64,000 bases of DNA from Microcoleus sp. bin38.metabat.b11b12b14.051 (lineage in GTDB: Bacteria > Cyanobacteriota > Cyanobacteriia > Cyanobacteriales > Microcoleaceae): NCBI RefSeq assembly GCF_013299165.1, contig NZ_JAAFKD010000007.1:184574-248573 (forward strand). Reading direction: 5' to 3'. Within the stretch, counting starts at the first letter, position 1, and each line of letters begins with the position of its first letter. Of this stretch, positions 23,562 to 32,025 are shown one piece after another. Under the pieces are notes generated by a model. The model was not told the origin of the DNA and made no database searches. It saw only the letters and a list, made by a program, of their open reading frames with translations. A program made the translations under genes and the position numbers.

Positions 23562-26114
23562 ATGACAGCCAAAAAAAACCTGATTGTAATCGGCAATGGT
23601 ATGGTAGGTCACAAATTCCTAGAGTTAATGGTGAGCTCGGATGCTGCCAAAAACTGGAATTTAATTACTTTCTGTGAAGAGCAGCGCGTTGCTTACGATC
23701 GCGTAAACCTCAGCGGATTTTTCTCTGGCAAAACAGCGGGAGATTTATCCCTAGTTGCACCTGGATTTTATCACAAAAATGACATAAAGATTCACATCGG
23801 TGACAAAGCAGTCACCATCAATCGGGAACAAAAAACAGTCTCTTCAGCCAACGGTTTAGAGGTTCCCTACGACAAAATTGTGCTCGCTACGGGTTCCTAT
23901 CCATTCGTACCGCCGATCAAAGGCAAAGACGCTGCTGGTACTTTTGTTTACCGGACAATTGACGACTTGGAGGCGATGTCGGATTATGCTAAAAATTGCC
24001 AAGTTGGTGTGGTAATTGGTGGCGGCTTGTTGGGTTTAGAATGCGCTAATGCTCTCCAAAATATGGGCTTGAAAACTCATGTGGTTGAGTTTGCGTCGCG
24101 GCTGATGCCCGTGCAAGTTGACGAGGTTGGTGGTGCGATTCTCCGTAATAAAATTGAGGAGTTAGGGGTTTCGGTTCACACCAGCAAATCTACCACCGAA
24201 ATTGTTAGCGAAAATGGCAAAGTTACTACAATGCTGTTTGCTGACGGTTCGGAATTGGCAACAGATATGATTGTGTTTTCTGCTGGTATTCGCCCGCGCG
24301 ATGAAATTGCCAGAGGTTGCGGGATAGAAGTGGGAGAACGTGGTGGGATTACGATTAACGATCGCTGCCAAACTTCCGATCCTGATATTTATGCGATCGG
24401 CGAATGCGCGCTTTATCAAAATCGCATCTACGGCTTAGTTGCCCCGGGCTATACAATGGCTGGCGTTGCAGCAGATATTTTGAGCAGCGCAGCAGAGGAG
24501 AGCGCTAGCACTTTCACCGGTGCAGATATGTCCACGAAACTCAAACTTTTGGGAGTGGATGTGGCGAGTTTTGGTGATGCTTTTGCCAAGTCTGTTGGTG
24601 CTAAAGAGATTGTTGTTGCTGACACATTCCAAGGTACTTACAAAAAATTAGTTTTAAATCAAGATGGCAGCCGGATTTTAGGCGGTATTCTCGTCGGAGA
24701 TGCTTCTGCTTACGGAACTTTGCTGCAATTCATGCAAAATGAAATTGCTTTGCCGCCGCATCCTGAAGATTTGTTGATGCCACCGCGGGAAGGCGGAGCG
24801 GCTGCGGGTTTTGGTGTGGAGAGTTTGCCAGATTCGGCTCAAATTTGTTCTTGCAATAATGTCAGTAAAGGGCAGATTTGTGAGGCGATTCGCGATCGCA
24901 ATTTAACAGATGTCGCCAGCGTCAAGAAATGCACTCAAGCTGGTACGGGCTGCGGCGGCTGCGTGCCTTTGGTGACAGACATCTTTAAGTCGGAGATGAA
25001 GAAAGCCGGGTTTGCGGTCAAAAATCACCTCTGCGAACATTTTGAATATTCCCGTCAAGAATTGTACCACTTGGTTCGCACTCAAGAGCTGAAAAGCTTT
25101 GATGAGACGATCGCCAAACACGGCAAAGGGCGCGGCTGCGAAATTTGCAAGCCTGCTGTTGCTTCGATGCTGGCTTCTACTTGGAATGACCATATTCTAG
25201 AGAAGTCTCACGTCGGTTTGCAAGACACCAACGATTACTATTTGGCAAACATTCAACGCGACGGTACTTATTCAGTTGTGCCACGAATTCCGGGTGGAGA
25301 AATTACGCCGGAGAAGTTGATTGTTTTGGGAGAAGTTGGCAGGGATTTTGGGCTTTATACTAAGATTACTGGCGGACAGCGGATCGATTTGTTTGGGGCT
25401 CGGGTGGATCAGTTGCCGCATATTTGGCGCCGCTTGATCGATGCGGGATTTGAGTCTGGCCACGCTTACGGTAAGGCTTTGCGGACTGTAAAATCTTGTG
25501 TTGGTAGCACTTGGTGTCGCTTTGGGGTGCAGGATTCGACAAGTTTGGCGATCGAAGTTGAATTGCGTTATCGTGGTTTGCGATCGCCCCACAAGCTCAA
25601 ATCTGCTGTCTCTGGCTGTACTCGCGAATGTGCGGAAGCTCAAAGCAAGGATTTTGGGATTATTGCTACTGAGAATGGTTGGAATTTGTACGTGTGCGGC
25701 AACGGCGGTATCAAACCGCAGCACGCGGTTTTGCTAGCATCTGATATCGATAAAGAAACTTTGATCAAGTATATCGATCGCTTTTTGGTGTTATACATTC
25801 GCACGGCGGATCGTTTAGAACGTACCGCTACCTGGTTGAACAAACTTGAGGGCGGTATTGAATACTTGAAGCAAGTAATAATTGAAGATTCTCTCGGCAT
25901 TTGTGCTGAATTGGAAGAGCAGATGGAGCATTTGGTAAATACCTATCAGTGCGAGTGGAAAACAACGGTGGAAGACCCGCAAAAAGTACAGCGCTTCCAG
26001 CATTTTGTGAATTCCGATTTACCCGATCCGAATATTGTTCGCGTCGAGGAACGGGGACAAACTCGCCCTGCTTACGATAGTGAAAAAGCCCTAGCTGGAG
26101 TTTCGGACAAATAA
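23562..26114 (+). CDS. nirB: Nitrite reductase [NAD(P)H] large subunit
   Basis: 850 residues from ATG at 23562 (MTAKKNLIVIGNGMVGHKF). The frame is open to 23505, but the upstream part is not family-like. Domains: FAD/NAD(P)H pyridine nucleotide oxidoreductase (1-410; VIGNGMVG, VVIGGGLLGLECA, YAIGECA); BFD-like [2Fe-2S] (CSCNNVSKGQIC, CTQAGTGCGGC); siroheme/[4Fe-4S] reductase with SCVGSTWCRFG and SGCTRECAEAQ. It reduces nitrite to ammonium in assimilation. NirB with NirD is the NADH-type enzyme, whereas most cyanobacteria use ferredoxin-dependent NirA, so acquisition by transfer is possible. It is controlled by the NtcA promoter upstream. Confidence 0.95.
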   Translation: MTAKKNLIVIGNGMVGHKFLELMVSSDAAKNWNLITFCEEQRVAYDRVNLSGFFSGKTAGDLSLVAPGFYHKNDIKIHIGDKAVTINREQKTVSSANGLEVPYDKIVLATGSYPFVPPIKGKDAAGTFVYRTIDDLEAMSDYAKNCQVGVVIGGGLLGLECANALQNMGLKTHVVEFASRLMPVQVDEVGGAILRNKIEELGVSVHTSKSTTEIVSENGKVTTMLFADGSELATDMIVFSAGIRPRDEIARGCGIEVGERGGITINDRCQTSDPDIYAIGECALYQNRIYGLVAPGYTMAGVAADILSSAAEESASTFTGADMSTKLKLLGVDVASFGDAFAKSVGAKEIVVADTFQGTYKKLVLNQDGSRILGGILVGDASAYGTLLQFMQNEIALPPHPEDLLMPPREGGAAAGFGVESLPDSAQICSCNNVSKGQICEAIRDRNLTDVASVKKCTQAGTGCGGCVPLVTDIFKSEMKKAGFAVKNHLCEHFEYSRQELYHLVRTQELKSFDETIAKHGKGRGCEICKPAVASMLASTWNDHILEKSHVGLQDTNDYYLANIQRDGTYSVVPRIPGGEITPEKLIVLGEVGRDFGLYTKITGGQRIDLFGARVDQLPHIWRRLIDAGFESGHAYGKALRTVKSCVGSTWCRFGVQDSTSLAIEVELRYRGLRSPHKLKSAVSGCTRECAEAQSKDFGIIATENGWNLYVCGNGGIKPQHAVLLASDIDKETLIKYIDRFLVLYIRTADRLERTATWLNKLEGGIEYLKQVIIEDSLGICAELEEQMEHLVNTYQCEWKTTVEDPQKVQRFQHFVNSDLPDPNIVRVEERGQTRPAYDSEKALAGVSDK

Positions 26115-26121
26115 TCGCGAT

Positions 26122-26437
26122 CGGGTTTGTAGTGAGGACTTTAGTCCGCAAAAGCTTTAAAAGGACGCTCAGTCCTCACTACAAACCAAATAACCGCAAT
26201 CGGGTTTGTAGTGAGGACTTTAGTCCGCAAAAGCTTTAAAAGAACGCGAGCGTCCTCACTACAAACCAAATAACCGCGATCGGGTTTGTAGTGAGGACTT
26301 TAGTCCGCAAAAGCTTTAAAAGGACTTCTCAGTCCTCACTACAAACCAATTTAGCGTGATAACGTTTGTAGCGAGGACGCTGAGTCCGCAAAAGTTTTAA
26401 GAGGACGCGAGCGTCCTCACTACAAGCCAATTTAGCG
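26122..26437. repeat. Dispersed palindromic repeat (GTTTGTAGTGAGGAC), four copies
   Basis: Units start at 26123, 26202, 26282 and about 26363 (79-81 bp period). Each reads GTTTGTAGTGAGGACTTTAG...GTCCTCACTACAAAC, an inverted repeat able to form a long stem. The array lies between nirB and nirD. The same family occurs at 31045 and 39103. Confidence 0.92.
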
Positions 26438-26489
26438 GTTTGTAACCGGAAATTGTGAAGGAAATTGTATTAAATTAACAGGAAAAAAA

Positions 26490-26849
26490 ATGGTTCAATC
26501 ATTACAGGTTTCCGATACAGTGACAACTTGGGTAGATGTGTGCTCGCTGGATGCGATCGCCCCGAATACGGGCGTGTGCGCTTTAGTAGCTGGGGAACAG
26601 GTGGCAGTTTTCCGAGTCGGAAACGAGGATGAAGTGTATGCTTTGAGCAATTACGACCCGTTTAGCAAGGCTTTTGTGTTGTCGCGGGGACTTGTGGGCG
26701 ATCGCAACGGCACTCTGAAAGTTGCTTCTCCCATTTACAAGCAGAATTTTAGCTTGGCCACGGGCCAGTGTTTGGACGATGAAACCGTAAAAATTCCGAC
26801 TTTTACGGTTCGGGTTGCAGGATCTCGCGTCCAAGTAGCTGTTAGCTAG
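26490..26849 (+). CDS. nirD: Nitrite reductase [NAD(P)H] small subunit
   Basis: 119 residues, usual NirD length, with a Rieske-like beta fold but without the Cys/His ligands (GVCALVAGEQVAVFRV, VYALSNYDPFSKAFVLSRG, VASPIYKQNFSLATGQCLDD). The last segment corresponds to the Rieske loop. It pairs with NirB, 375 bases upstream across a repeat array. A hairpin terminator follows. Confidence 0.95.
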   Translation: MVQSLQVSDTVTTWVDVCSLDAIAPNTGVCALVAGEQVAVFRVGNEDEVYALSNYDPFSKAFVLSRGLVGDRNGTLKVASPIYKQNFSLATGQCLDDETVKIPTFTVRVAGSRVQVAVS

Positions 26850-26878
26850 ATTCAAAAGCTTAATTGTTCGACATCCAT

Positions 26879-26919
26879 CCGCCACCACCCAACATTCCTG
26901 TGGGTGGTGGCGGATTTTG
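26879..26919 (+). terminator. Intrinsic terminator after nirD
   Basis: A 13-bp stem, CCGCCACCACCCA (26879-26891) with TGGGTGGTGGCGG (26901-26913), has a 9-nt loop and is followed by ATTTTGCCTT. Confidence 0.85.
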
Positions 26920-27067
26920 CCTTGAGGCTCTCCAGAGCAAGTAGCTTTGGTATAAAATAGATTAGATCGTCGGCTGCATACTTGCCCAACTCAAAAACCT
27001 CTAAACTAATAACCAAGATGATTTCTGATTTTCGATACCAACAAAATCCAGGGGGCAAGAGCTCGGT

Positions 27068-29173
27068 ATGTTGTTAAAAAAACTTGTTTCCGAAAATAAT
27101 CCCCAGACTGTCGCCGAGTTAATCGACGCACAACTCAAAAGCGGTCAACTGACTGGGGTCGAACTTACAACACAAGTTTTCGGCCAGCATTGGCGCGACG
27201 AATCTTTACATGAATTCCTGAGAGAAATCGCAGCCAAGGTCGATCGAGAAACAGCGAATGAAATTATAGAATATCTGACCGCTATTAACGGGCAACAAGA
27301 AAGATTTATTAATTTATTTTTAGCAGCAGAATGTCTATCAAAAATTAAAGGTGGCGTCAATGAAGCAACAGAAAAAAAACTGTTAAATGCTTTAAAAAAG
27401 CTATCGCAATACGGCACGGTTTTTCTGATTCTTTATCAAAGCGCTCAAGAATTGCAGGAAACTTATCAAATTCGCTATCGATCGATCGCGGCGATCGCCC
27501 AAACTTGGAAAAACGACCCGCAAACCCTGCCATGGCTGAAAATACTGGCACACTCCAGCGACAGCGGGGAAGTCCGCGCTACAGCAGTCAAAGCCATAGC
27601 CTGCGGTTGGCCCGACGAACCAGAAATTTACCTGATGCTCAAAAACCTGGCTAAATCCGATCGAAGTTGGGCAGTGCGATCGGCAGCAATCCAAGAAATG
27701 GCTTCAGGTTGGCGCTCTAAGAGCGATACCTTGCCTCTGCTGGCGATACTGGCTCAATCCGATCGCAGTCCCGCAGTCCGCACCTGCGCGCTGGAACAAT
27801 TAGCCACTCATTGGCCCGATCGCACAGATACCTTGCTGCTGCTGAGAACCGCCGCCGAATCCGACGAAAATTTGGGAGTGCGAGTCGTAGCGTGGCAAGA
27901 AATAGCCAGAGGTTGGCACAGCATTTTAGGCACGCTGTCCCAGCTCAAAAACCTTGCCCATACAGGAAGTTCTACGCTGCGAACAGTAGCGGTGCGGGAA
28001 TTGGCAGCAGGCTGGCCCGCCGAGGCCGAGGTTTGCCTGCTGCTGAAAACCCTAGCCACCTCCGACAGCAGCGAAGAAGTACGCACAGCGGCGATCGAAG
28101 AATTGGCCTCACGCTGGCCCGACGAACCAGACATTTACCCGCTGCTGACAAGTGTCGCCGAGTCCGACCCGAGTTCCAGCGTCCGGCAGGCAGCAGTCCA
28201 AGCAATTGCCTCTGGCTGGCCCTCTAACCCGGCTACTCTGGCTTTTTTGCAAAATATAGCTACTGCCGATATCGACGCCGAAATGCGCGAAATAGCCCTG
28301 CAACAAATCGCCTCCGGTTGGCCCGAACACCCCGAGACATTGCCCTTGCTGCAACAAATTGTTGCCTCAGACGATTATTGGACTGTGCGCCAAGTGGTAG
28401 TTGTAGCAGCAGCCACGTTACCGTCAGCCAGTCTCGAAGTCTTTGAGTGGTTGATGTGTCTGGCTGAATCAGACAGACACATCAACGTCCGAGAAACGGC
28501 GGTGGAACAGATAGCAAGAGGCTGGGGACACCGGGGCGAGACACTGCCTTTTCTCAAGCAACTGGTGGAGTCGGAAGCAGATGCTCACTTGCTGAGCGTG
28601 CTGGTGCGAGAAATAGCACGGGGATGGTCCGAAGACCCGGAAACCTTGCCTTTGTTGAAAATTCAGCTTGAGGCTAGAGAGGAAGAGGTGCGCGAAGTGG
28701 CGGTGCATGAACTCGCTCGCAACTGGCCCGATGGTGCTGAAACTTTGCGGATGCTGGAGGCTAAAGCAGAGGGCGATGAGAGTCCGGCTCTGAGGCAAAT
28801 CGCTTTGCAAAAGTTAGCCCGCGGGCGGACAAATGGGCCTCAAACTTTTGAGTGGCTGAAAATTAGGGCCGCCCAGGATGAGGATTCGCAGGTGCGGGCG
28901 ATCGCCCTGGTAGAGTTAATCCGGGGATGGAAGGACGAACCGGGAATGTTTGAGTTTTTGCGTCAGAGAGCTCTTACCGATCCCTACAATCGCATAGGTT
29001 CTTTTGCTTACAATCCCCGGTTTACAGCACTCGAAGCAATTATCGAACATTATCCCGAAAATCCAGAAACTTTGCCGCTGGTGCGATCGCTCGCAGTTTC
29101 CGACACAGACGAGCAAGTGCGGGCCTTAGCGGGCCGCCGACTGGTGAGGCAAGATTGGTCAGTTGACAGTTGA
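27068..29173 (+). CDS. HEAT-repeat protein (NACHT-associated type), no effector domain
   Basis: 701 residues. From about residue 140 to the end there are about 16 repeats of 34 residues of the form GWPDEPETLPLLKxLAxSDxSxxVRxxAIxEIAx, a Trp-bearing HEAT variant that I know as the C-terminal part of cyanobacterial NACHT-ATPase proteins. The first 140 residues are helical, without Walker motifs or a nuclease motif. It is soluble and probably a protein-binding solenoid; the partner is unknown. The final residues SVDS and the stop codon come from the AGTTGAC heptamer array, so the original end has been replaced or extended. Confidence 0.85.
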   Translation: MLLKKLVSENNPQTVAELIDAQLKSGQLTGVELTTQVFGQHWRDESLHEFLREIAAKVDRETANEIIEYLTAINGQQERFINLFLAAECLSKIKGGVNEATEKKLLNALKKLSQYGTVFLILYQSAQELQETYQIRYRSIAAIAQTWKNDPQTLPWLKILAHSSDSGEVRATAVKAIACGWPDEPEIYLMLKNLAKSDRSWAVRSAAIQEMASGWRSKSDTLPLLAILAQSDRSPAVRTCALEQLATHWPDRTDTLLLLRTAAESDENLGVRVVAWQEIARGWHSILGTLSQLKNLAHTGSSTLRTVAVRELAAGWPAEAEVCLLLKTLATSDSSEEVRTAAIEELASRWPDEPDIYPLLTSVAESDPSSSVRQAAVQAIASGWPSNPATLAFLQNIATADIDAEMREIALQQIASGWPEHPETLPLLQQIVASDDYWTVRQVVVVAAATLPSASLEVFEWLMCLAESDRHINVRETAVEQIARGWGHRGETLPFLKQLVESEADAHLLSVLVREIARGWSEDPETLPLLKIQLEAREEEVREVAVHELARNWPDGAETLRMLEAKAEGDESPALRQIALQKLARGRTNGPQTFEWLKIRAAQDEDSQVRAIALVELIRGWKDEPGMFEFLRQRALTDPYNRIGSFAYNPRFTALEAIIEHYPENPETLPLVRSLAVSDTDEQVRALAGRRLVRQDWSVDS

Positions 29174-29212
29174 CAGTTGACAGTTGACAGTTGACAGTTG
29201 TCAGTTGTCAGT
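29158..29212. repeat. Heptanucleotide (AGTTGAC) tandem repeat overlapping a gene end
   Basis: About six CAGTTGA heptamers, changing to CAGTTGT at the end. The first copies supply the last codons and the TGA stop of the HEAT-repeat gene. Confidence 0.9.
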
Positions 29213-29240
29213 TTTTAACAATCCCAAATCGCCAATCGAT

Positions 29241-30968
29241 TTATTCCCACAACAGGGCGATCGCAAATCGTACCGCTTCCCCCATCATCGAACAGCGAAC
29301 ACTCGCTGACGCCGTTTTCTCCCACCTCAGCAACTGTTCCCGAAAACCAGGATCTTGCTTCGCCCGTTGCACGATCGCCTGACTGATGACTTTCTTCTGA
29401 ATCTGCTCTGTCGGGATACCTTGCTGCTTCAAATAATCCAACAACCGCTGCACGCTTTGGGCGAATTTATCCGGCGTCTGAGACATCAAAATAAACGAAA
29501 TTTGGCGCACCATTCGCTCGTAGATTTCCTGCCTTCTGAGCAACACCTCTTTTGGTACTGGCATCGGTGGCTGCGGTGTGGCTGACTCCACCTGCGAACC
29601 GTTATCGCCAACAGCCAATCCTAGCAAACTCAAAATTTCAGCACCCTTAGCTAAAACCTTTTCCAACATATCTGGATAAAGCGCCAAAATGCGATCGCCC
29701 AAAATCTTGCCATTCACCAAACGGCTCGCGCTCAGCCGCAGTAAATTTCGTTCCCCCACTGACTCAAAAAAATTCACCTTCAACCTTAGCTCGTAGCTCT
29801 CCAACTCCACCTGACGCACCGTAAACACCAAAGCCTCCCAATTAGGAGATTGGGCAAAACAAACCTCCACAATCGAACTTTCCTGTTGATACTGCTGCCC
29901 CAATTCCCCAGACTCAAAATCGCTATTTGCTGGCAAGCGATTTGCCGCAACTTTGGAAATATAATCAAACTCAGTAAAAACATAGCGACAGTCAACTTTT
30001 GACAGATCGACATCTTGAACCTGCCAATTTTCAATGCAGCAACCCGTAAGCTGCGCCCCCTCCAAATTCGTCCGAATCAAACGGCACTCAATCAAACAAG
30101 CTTCTCTTAAATCCGCCTCAGCCAACATCGCATCCATCAAATAAGCGCCGCTCAAATCAGCTTTCCGCAAATCAGCACTCCGCAAATTAGCTTCGCTCAA
30201 ATCCGCCCGCAGCAAGTACACTTCCTGCAAGTTAGAACGCACCAAAAGTGCCTGTTTAAAACTCGCTTTTAACAGATAAGCACCCACCAAATTAGCTCGA
30301 CTCAAATCAGCCCGATCCAGCACCGCCTCAGTCAAATCCGCCCCCACCAGCACGGCTCGGTGCAAGTCAGCGCCAGTCAGATTTGCCGATCGCATTTGAG
30401 CACCATTCAAGTCGGCTTCAATCAAATTTGTACCGCTCAAAATTGCCGATCGCAAATTCGCTTCCACCAAATGCGCTTCCCGCAAATTAGCACCCGTTAA
30501 ATTCGCACCAACAAGACTCGCCCGGTTCAGATTCGCCTCCATCAATTCCGCCGCCATCAACTGCGCGCCGTCGAGTTTAGCTTTTTCCAAATTAATTTGG
30601 TCAGATTTAACTCCTTGAAGATTAGCACCACCCAAATCTGCCTCGCCCAGCGCCGCCCAATTAAGATCCGCTGCTTGCAAACAACCCAACCGCAAATCGA
30701 CTTTCGTAAGATTTGCTCCGCTCAAATTTGCTCCAGTCAGATTCGCCCCAGCCATCCCCGCACTGCGGAAATCTGCACGGCGCAAACAAGCCCCAATTAA
30801 CTTAGCATTGCTCAAAAAAGACCAGCTCAAATTAGCACCGGTCAAGTTAGCACCAGTTAAGTCTATTTCTCGAAGATTGACACCGCTTAAACTAGCACCG
30901 CTGAGGTCAATATGAGCAAAGTTGCGCTCTCCCTCTTGATAGCGCTGTAAAAATTCCTGTATTTGCAT
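29241..30968 (-). CDS. Pentapeptide-repeat protein with C-terminal domain
   Basis: 575 residues. Residues about 18-325 are A(D/N)Lxx pentapeptides (ANLTGANLSGANL, ADLRKADLSGAYL), predicted to form a right-handed quadrilateral beta-helix. From about 340 a different, helical region follows (VCFAQSPNWEALVFTVRQVE, MVRQISFILMSQTPDKFAQS, VISQAIVQRAKQDPGFREQL) that may be a binding or oligomerisation part. No signal peptide. Pentapeptide proteins are abundant in cyanobacteria, mostly without known function. Confidence 0.9.
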   Translation of the reverse strand: MQIQEFLQRYQEGERNFAHIDLSGASLSGVNLREIDLTGANLTGANLSWSFLSNAKLIGACLRRADFRSAGMAGANLTGANLSGANLTKVDLRLGCLQAADLNWAALGEADLGGANLQGVKSDQINLEKAKLDGAQLMAAELMEANLNRASLVGANLTGANLREAHLVEANLRSAILSGTNLIEADLNGAQMRSANLTGADLHRAVLVGADLTEAVLDRADLSRANLVGAYLLKASFKQALLVRSNLQEVYLLRADLSEANLRSADLRKADLSGAYLMDAMLAEADLREACLIECRLIRTNLEGAQLTGCCIENWQVQDVDLSKVDCRYVFTEFDYISKVAANRLPANSDFESGELGQQYQQESSIVEVCFAQSPNWEALVFTVRQVELESYELRLKVNFFESVGERNLLRLSASRLVNGKILGDRILALYPDMLEKVLAKGAEILSLLGLAVGDNGSQVESATPQPPMPVPKEVLLRRQEIYERMVRQISFILMSQTPDKFAQSVQRLLDYLKQQGIPTEQIQKKVISQAIVQRAKQDPGFREQLLRWEKTASASVRCSMMGEAVRFAIALLWE

Positions 30969-31044
30969 TCGGAGGGGAAGGAAAAGGGGAAGGTAAAACG
31001 ATTTTTAGTCTGATTACATAACACTTTTTACGTGGTAATGATGA

Positions 31045-31295
31045 CTTTTAGACTCGGAGTTTTGCGGACTAAAGTCCTCACTACAAACCTTTTTTACGTT
31101 GGCGATGAGGACTTTTAGACTCGGAGTTTTGCGGACTAAAGTCCTCACTACAAACCTTTTTTACGTTGGCAATGAGGACTTTTGTCCTCGGGTTTTTGCG
31201 GACTAAAGTCCTCACTACAAACCTTTTTTGCGTTGGCACTGATGACTTTTGTCCTCTGATTTTATGCGGACTAAAGTCCTCACTACGAACCTTTT
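31045..31295. repeat. Dispersed palindromic repeat, four tandem copies
   Basis: GCGGACTAAAGTCCTCACTACAAACC recurs about every 70 bp, each unit with ATGAGGACTTTTAG... as its inverted partner. It is the same family as at 26122 and 39103, with the opposite strand showing. It fills the spacer upstream of the pentapeptide gene. Confidence 0.9.
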
Positions 31296-31353
31296 TGATG
31301 GCGGGTTATCTGCCAGAAATTAGAAGATTTAGAAATGGTGTTGACTCGATATT

Positions 31354-31773
31354 TTAGAGGAATCGCTGCAATTCTTGCTGCAAATACTTTGCCCATTTAG
31401 TCGCTAGAGGAACTTCTGTAAAAGGAACCTGCACTGGCGCAGCGTCTTTTAACAAAAATTCTAGGGCGATCGCCTTTCCCGAATTGGGCGGCGACTCTAA
31501 ATCTTCTACCACAGCACCGTTAACTAACAACCGTAACGACTGCACATTTTTCAAGGAAAAAGTTTGCAAATTCACAGGCCCGCTGCGAGTAGGTTTCCCC
31601 CATGTCAAACAGTCTTCTTGCTGACCTAGTACAGCATAAATATCGTACTTTGCCTTGGCAAATTGTTCCGCCCAGACGCGATACGCTTCTAGCTTTCGAT
31701 ACTCGTTCCATCCAGCCCAAGCGAGCCCGATAAAAAGTGCCAGCAGTGGCAGCCACATTAAACCTCTTTCCAT
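31354..31773 (-). CDS. Membrane-anchored hypothetical protein
   Basis: 139 residues from ATG at 31773 (MERGLMWLPLLALFIGLAWAG). An upstream extension to 31920 is open but not protein-like. One N-terminal membrane helix (4-21) is followed by a soluble domain (YDIYAVLGQQEDCLTWGKPT, SLKNVQSLRLLVNGAVVEDL). I know similar sequences only as cyanobacterial hypotheticals. Confidence 0.7.
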   Translation of the reverse strand: MERGLMWLPLLALFIGLAWAGWNEYRKLEAYRVWAEQFAKAKYDIYAVLGQQEDCLTWGKPTRSGPVNLQTFSLKNVQSLRLLVNGAVVEDLESPPNSGKAIALEFLLKDAAPVQVPFTEVPLATKWAKYLQQELQRFL

Positions 31774-32025
31774 GCAATATCCTTGTAAAAAATACTCCCG
31801 CTTCTGTTTGCCATCTGCTATCATCATACAATTGATTGAACTTCTCAAACTTGCTCGGCAATTTAAACTAGAAATTAGATGATTTGCGATCGAGCAACAG
31901 CCCGTACCCCCCAATACCAAACGCCAGCCCGCCAGTTATCCAGAAGTCGCAACCCCTAAAACTGGCGATCGCACTGAAAATTGGGTTATTGTGGTGAACA
32001 AGCCTTCCCTACACGGACATCGGCC

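Noticed and set aside
27811..28227. 138-codon plus-strand frame in the HEAT-repeat gene
   Set aside because: Arg-rich out-of-frame reading of the repeats; the HEAT frame is clearly the coding one.
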